Part shown: piece after piece, positions 59,485-64,000 of the stretch
Layout: every line of letters begins with the position of its first letter
Numbering within the stretch: position 1 is the first letter of the stretch
Assembly: GCF_947179515.1 (NCBI RefSeq)
Contig: NC_067478.1
Location: 30,228,305 to 30,292,304 of the forward strand
Reading direction: 5' to 3'
Source of the DNA: Apodemus sylvaticus
Lineage: Eukaryota > Chordata > Mammalia > Rodentia > Muridae
DNA length: 64,000 nt
Translations under genes and position numbers: made by a program
Notes under the pieces: generated by a model
What the model saw: the letters and a program-made list of their open reading frames with translations, nothing else
Told to the model about the DNA's origin: nothing
Database searches by the model: none

Positions 59485-59600
59485 CTTTTTAATTTATTTT
59501 AATCTTTAATTGTTTTTACAGTCTAGTCTCCATTCCTCTACTTGTCTCCCCCTCGCCCCCGACCATTCCCCATCCCAGACTTTATTTGCTTGCTCCATTA
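59485..59600 (-). mobile_element. Possible L1 3'UTR scrap, antisense
   Basis: TTTTAATTTATTTTAATC...TTTTTACAGTCTAGTCTCCATTCC...TCCCCATCCCAGACTTTAT has the T-rich start and pyrimidine-rich body of antisense rodent L1 ends. Confidence 0.4.
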
Positions 59601-61659
59601 AATGAGTATTTATATAGTACTTCCTATTTCCCCATTAGTGAAATGTGGTGAAAATTAAGTCCTCTCTGCTGGTAAACCTGTGTATTTTAGAAGAAAATAG
59701 ACAGTAAATGATTTTTAATAATTATATTGTTTGTCTCTACTTAAATGTATGGTGGCTTTCTGTTGGGGACATTACTATCAGTCTTCAATGTTCAAGTCCT
59801 AAACTACATTGTAATAAAACAAAGAAGGTCAGGTTGCCAGGAATGAGAGTTTTGGTATTTGTCTTAGTACCCAATCCAACAAGCAGAACTTACAAATTGC
59901 AAGGCTGAACATTGCCCAGAGAAACTTTGTAGTTAAAGCTGTAAAGATAGAAAGAAAGATATGGAAAATCCAGGATATAAGGAAAAGAAAAGCAATAGTC
60001 AACAATTCCAGCACAATCAGCATATGCTGTGAAGACTATTGATGTAATGATTACTCATTTTTTAGAGTTGTTTAAAAGAATGAAGGTAAAAATATCAATA
60101 AACTATAAAATAAAACTTGCTCAATCAAGAACAAAAAAAAATATCAATAAACTATGCTTAAAGGCCTGAGGCTATATGACCTTGGAATATAAACTTACTC
60201 CTTTGTGAGATGTGAATCTATAATTTTTATACTTTCCCAGGAATATCACAATAAAACTTTAAGCATTTAGTTTACAGTATGTAATAGGTCTAAGCACATT
60301 GGTGCCCTCTGGGCTCACTTTATTAGCCTGTAATCCTATCCAATACGCCCCAGGAATTACCTTATGACCTCAGATCTAGCCACAACAAACTGGAAAAAAA
60401 TAGTGTGTTAGAAAGCCTTTGAACAAAGTAACTTAAGAAATCATCAAAGTCATACACATGGCTATAGTTAAAACTCATAAGCCCAATACTTTCTTGAGAT
60501 ACTCAGTCCTGGCCAAGTTCTGTCCTTTTCTTAAACATTGTTCATTCCAATAATGTTCATCACTAAATCTATGTAAAATCGCTTCATAGTCTCAAATAGA
60601 GACTAAGGATGCCTCTTCAAGTAAGACACTTGCCGCCTTACATAGTTCAAGTTCCAAGTATCCATGTCTGTGACTCTAAATCTTATTCCCTTCTAGGATA
60701 ACCTCATATGTATGGACCTGTTTACACCCAGATATATTAACATACATAAATACAAAATAAGCCTTTTAATAATAAAACACAGACTCCAAATATGTTTCAT
60801 ATGGGGTTGTCTTGAAAATCTTTTTATCAGCTGCCAAGAATCTTAGCGTCACAGAGAGAATGTAGCTGTAAAGTTAGGTATCAGCAAGTGTCTATATATC
60901 TGGCCTGTACTCTGCTGCCTCTGACAACACACAGTCCAGGAACAAGTCCTACCAAGGCAAGAACATCAAGCCCCTTACATCAGCAGTATTTGTAATGAAA
61001 GGGGCTGTCACTTGAGACAATTCTGCCTAATGTCAACCTTGACAATCAAGGAAGGAAGAGAGGAGAGCTTGAAGAGTGCAGAGTCAACTGCAAGCATTCA
61101 GTCTCTCGAAGACCCGTAGCAACTAGAGGCTGAGTAGATATCAGACCTCAAAAGTCATATACCATACCATGTCAGCTTGGAGTTGTCCCTCCCAATGAAT
61201 CACTCCTTCACTCAAATCAGTTTCTTCAAAGTGACAGAATTAATGGATCTCCTTGGCCTGCTCCTGTTGCTTTACTTTCCCAGTAATCAAGTGGATTCAT
61301 TGAGAGTTATACTGAATTCCGAACTGTTTGTACAATTAATTGCATATTAGTACTTGCTGAATTGCTGGGAAGGAATTAAAAATGAAAAGGAAACGTGAAT
61401 TGAATTAAGTGTGGATACCCTTCTTATCCTTGTTAGAGGGAATCAAAAACAAGACAAAAACTAACAAACAAAAGCCCCTGGGGGAAAAAAAAACTAAGCA
61501 TCAAGTCAATCTTTTCATTCTAAGGTAAATCAAACTCTTAGTAAGTATTGAAATAGGGTATCTGAAGAAGGGTTCCAAAGTCATCATAATAGTAATAGTC
61601 AGAGGGAGCCCCATTCTTCTTTGACAATGGCTCTGTGCTGCTCATGCTATTTAAGACAA
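59601..61659. other. No gene seen; one direct repeat
   Basis: Unassigned sequence. A 19-base direct repeat, AAAAATATCAATAAACTAT, lies at 60088-60106 and 60137-60155 (see findings). Confidence 0.4.
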
Positions 61660-62165
61660 ATGTTGATGTTTTTATCTTTTACTGTCTATTGTAATGCTAA
61701 GTGTACCCCTGAGACCTGGAGTCTGCATGTAGCCCCTGGGACACTGCCCCAAGTTAATTCTCATTGGTCAATAAAGATGCCAACAGCCAATAGTTGGGCA
61801 GAAGAGACATAGGTGTGGTTGAGGTTTAGCTGTCTTTGGGGATGGGGTGGGAACAGGACTAGGAGGAAGGAGGATGAAAAAGAGGCCACCATCGAATAAA
61901 AGAACATGCAAGAGGGAAAAGGAGAGACACCAGGAGATAACTGAACCATAAAATTGTGGGCATGTGGGCTGTCCAATTGGAGTTGAGAGCAGCAGATGGA
62001 AAATAGTAAATAGTAAGTGATAACAGGGTTATGAAAAGAAAAGAGGATTCTAACAGCATGTTGGGTAGGCAGCTGCCTAGTTATTGTGATGCCTAAGGCT
62101 ATTTAAAAATATAAGACTGTGTGTGTTTTATCTGGGAGCATAAATGGTCTAAAGTGGGGAAGAGA
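61660..62165 (+). mobile_element. Probable rodent ERV LTR
   Basis: The order CCCCTGGGACACTGCCCCAAGTTAATTCTCATTGGTCAATAAAGATGCCAACAGCCAATAGTTGGGCAG, then GAGACACCAGGAGATAACTGAACCA, GCCTAAGGCTATTTAAAAATATAAGACTGTGTGTGTTTTATCTGGGAGCATAAATGG matches a common murid LTR type. ATTGG and CCAAT boxes flank an AATAAA at 61770-61775. I could not fix the TG...CA ends or a target duplication. Confidence 0.55.
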
Positions 62166-63274
62166 CTGAGTCAGGATTTTTAATATTGTTTTACTACAGA
62201 CAAATAACTAGGAAACAACTTAAGGGAAGTTATAAGTGTTGACTCATAGTTGCAGAAGTTTCAGGCTTGATGTTTTGGCTTTTCTGTTTCTGGGATGAGG
62301 AATGCTGATGAAGCAGAACAGAGATGCAGAACGTGTGGTAGATAAGATCTCTCTCCTCACAGTAGGAGGGAAACAGTGGGACAATGAGGCCATGGCCAAA
62401 ATAATCAATATCATATACAGTGACTGATTATAAGTCTTTCAACCAACTTCTACTGCCTATTAGCTAATTAAGAGTATACTGCATCCTTCATGGATTTAAT
62501 GCCCTCATGGTCCCCTGACCTCTCAGTAGCACTTCCAGCTTGGGAACAAGCCTTTGACATAGCGGGCTTTAAGGAGGATACTTCATGTTCAAATCAGAAC
62601 AAGCAGGAAGCTAAATGGGATGAACATCTCAATTCACATTTGAATCACCATGTTGCTGAGGAACTTTTAACATTTCTGAAGCTCAATTTGACTCTTTTTC
62701 ACTTCTGCCTTAAACATATAACAAGAAATCATACTCAGGTTCCAAATGCGTTCAGACTTGGCAGAGACATCAGCTCACCAAACCCAGTGTCCTCCATACC
62801 CATCAGAAGGACTTTCAGGTCTGAGACAGCCCTGATTCCAAACCAGGTATATATCGACACATATTTCTCTTGATATTTTAACACAATCTGAATTTAATGA
62901 GAACAGGGTAGATTTGTTTATCCTCTGGTACATAGAATTTGGTGTGTTAGCTCAAAGAAAGTAAAAACAAATATGAAGGTGCTAGTTTTGTTTTTTATTT
63001 TTAATTTTTTCATATTAAATTGTTCATTTATATTAGTGAATGAAAACATAAAGAAACCTTTGAACCTGGTAGTTAGGCAAAAGTGAAAATATATGCTAAT
63101 AAAATAGAAAAACAGCCACAAGATAAGAAAACATGTTTTAAAATTTATTTCCCATATTTAATTGTTTTCCATAATTATTTTATAATAAAATGTTTTTGTT
63201 AACACATCATGAATTTATTGTTCTTTATTATTTTAAAAGTCAATATAATATTAGTTTTAATTTGTACCATGAGG

Positions 63275-63276
<2 letters not shown>
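62166..63276. other. No gene seen
   Basis: Unassigned sequence. A 127-codon frame at 62490-62873 lacks any domain I recognise. Confidence 0.35.
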
Positions 63277-63318
<42 letters not shown>

Positions 63319-63329
63319 CATATATATAT
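63277..63329. repeat. TA microsatellite
   Basis: About 17 TA units, then TGTATATACATATATATA. Confidence 0.95.
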
Positions 63330-63369
63330 CATAACTAAAATCTATTTGCATTCAATATTAGTTCATATT

Positions 63370-63522
63370 TTATTTATTAGTAGAGGAAGCATGCTACATG
63401 GTCAGAGAATAATTTACAGGAGTCAGTTTTCTTGCCCTATGATGTGGATTCCAGTAATTGAACTTGAGTCCTCAGACTTTGTAGCAACCACCTTTACTTA
63501 CTGAGCTATTTTGACTGCCCTT
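63370..63522 (-). mobile_element. B4-type SINE, antisense
   Basis: AGGAGTCAGTTTTCTTGCCCTATGATGTGGATTCCAGTAATTGAACTTGAGTCCTCAGACTTTG and CACCTTTACTTACTGAGCTATTTTGACTGCCC follow the antisense B4 order (AGGAGTCAGTTCTCTCC...GGGATTGAACTCAGGTC...CACCTTTACCCACTGAGCCATCT). Confidence 0.75.
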
Positions 63523-64000
63523 CAATATTTTAATTCTAATAGCCTCTTGAGCTAAAACCCTTTGAGAAATACTATGCTTGAGAAAATCAAAAGCTTAGAC
63601 TTTGCACCTTTAACTCTACATGGAAGACAGAAGATAAGAGAGAATATTAAAACCTAGCCTGAGAGTACATTGACTTGTAGGCAAGATTACCTATTTAAAA
63701 TATAAAAAATTAGATACAGACGAGCTTATAGATTTTATCTGTGCAAGAGATCTGGAGGAGGTGGTTCGGCAGGCCAAGTGGAACAGTATCACAACACAAA
63801 GTATGCAGAGTGCAGTCAGTGAACAGCAGGAAGAATGTGCAAAGGAGGCTGGCAATTGACTGATGACCAGGTAGGGTAATGCATAGGACATGGCCGAAAG
63901 CAAGTGTTCAGAATGGGCGTTCATTCTGCTGTGACTGTCACAGTGAGTTCAGAAGGGAGAAGTATGTGCGGGAAAGTTGGACAGAACCCTATAGAAGAAC
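63523..64000. other. No gene seen; one charged open frame
   Basis: The base composition rises in GC after about 63740. A 61-codon open stretch without a start codon lies at 63674-63859 on the plus strand (see findings). The window ends inside this segment. Confidence 0.3.

Noticed and set aside
62490..62873. Plus-strand frame of 127 codons
   Set aside because: No recognisable domain, no start context and no neighbouring exon signals. Kept only as a note.
1..64000. Host tRNA, rRNA, small nuclear RNA or a new multi-gene system
   Set aside because: No cloverleaf, snRNA-type sequence or clustered conserved frames were seen on either strand. The tRNA-like boxes found belong to SINEs.

Overview
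The window is rodent nuclear DNA from a muroid, most likely a mouse- or rat-like murine. The evidence is SINEs of the B1, B3 and B4 types, rodent LINE-1 copies whose ORF1 has a repeated coiled coil, an IAP-like LTR, and long CT, GT, GGAA and TCTA microsatellites. I cannot name the species. No intact host protein gene, tRNA, rRNA or CRISPR array is visible. The window reads as an AT-rich intergenic or deep intronic stretch, and nearly all recognisable content is transposon-derived.

Layout. Positions 1-2475 hold the 5' half of an antisense LINE-1: a broken ORF1 and a GC-rich 5'UTR with tandem promoter monomers. At 2825-3142 lies a solo LTR of ERVK/IAP type with a 6-bp target duplication and visible CCAAT, TATA and AATAAA boxes. 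Positions 3.8-15.8 kb are unique or old sequence with scattered SINEs, L1 3' ends and microsatellites. At 16049-16886 a young 5'-truncated L1 sits inside an older rodent repeat and is bounded by a 12-bp duplication. Positions 17-27 kb are a mosaic of old L1 pieces on both strands, the largest an antisense L1 at 24330-26425. Near 29470-30000, on the minus strand, is a heavily decayed run of C2H2 zinc-finger modules, the only host-gene-like relic I can support. Positions 30-51 kb alternate old L1 3'UTRs, rodent dispersed repeats, SINEs and microsatellites, with an L2-like relic near 43.4 kb.

At 51421-57024 lies a nearly full-length sense L1 with a clear 15-bp target-site duplication. Its ORF1 is broken by two frameshifts. 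Its ORF2 is broken by several stops and an AT microsatellite, but still shows the endonuclease and reverse-transcriptase signature residues. Positions 57-64 kb are mostly unique, with a probable LTR near 61.7-62.2 kb and a B4-type SINE near 63.4 kb.

The genes do not work together as a pathway. The common theme is LINE-1 machinery and the SINEs and retroposed pieces it mobilises. I found no convincing new biological system. The items most worth a second look are the zinc-finger relic, the 28-bp perfect palindrome at 48097, the microsatellite that replaced part of the L1 endonuclease, the inverted pair of related L1s about 49 kb apart, and the solo LTR.
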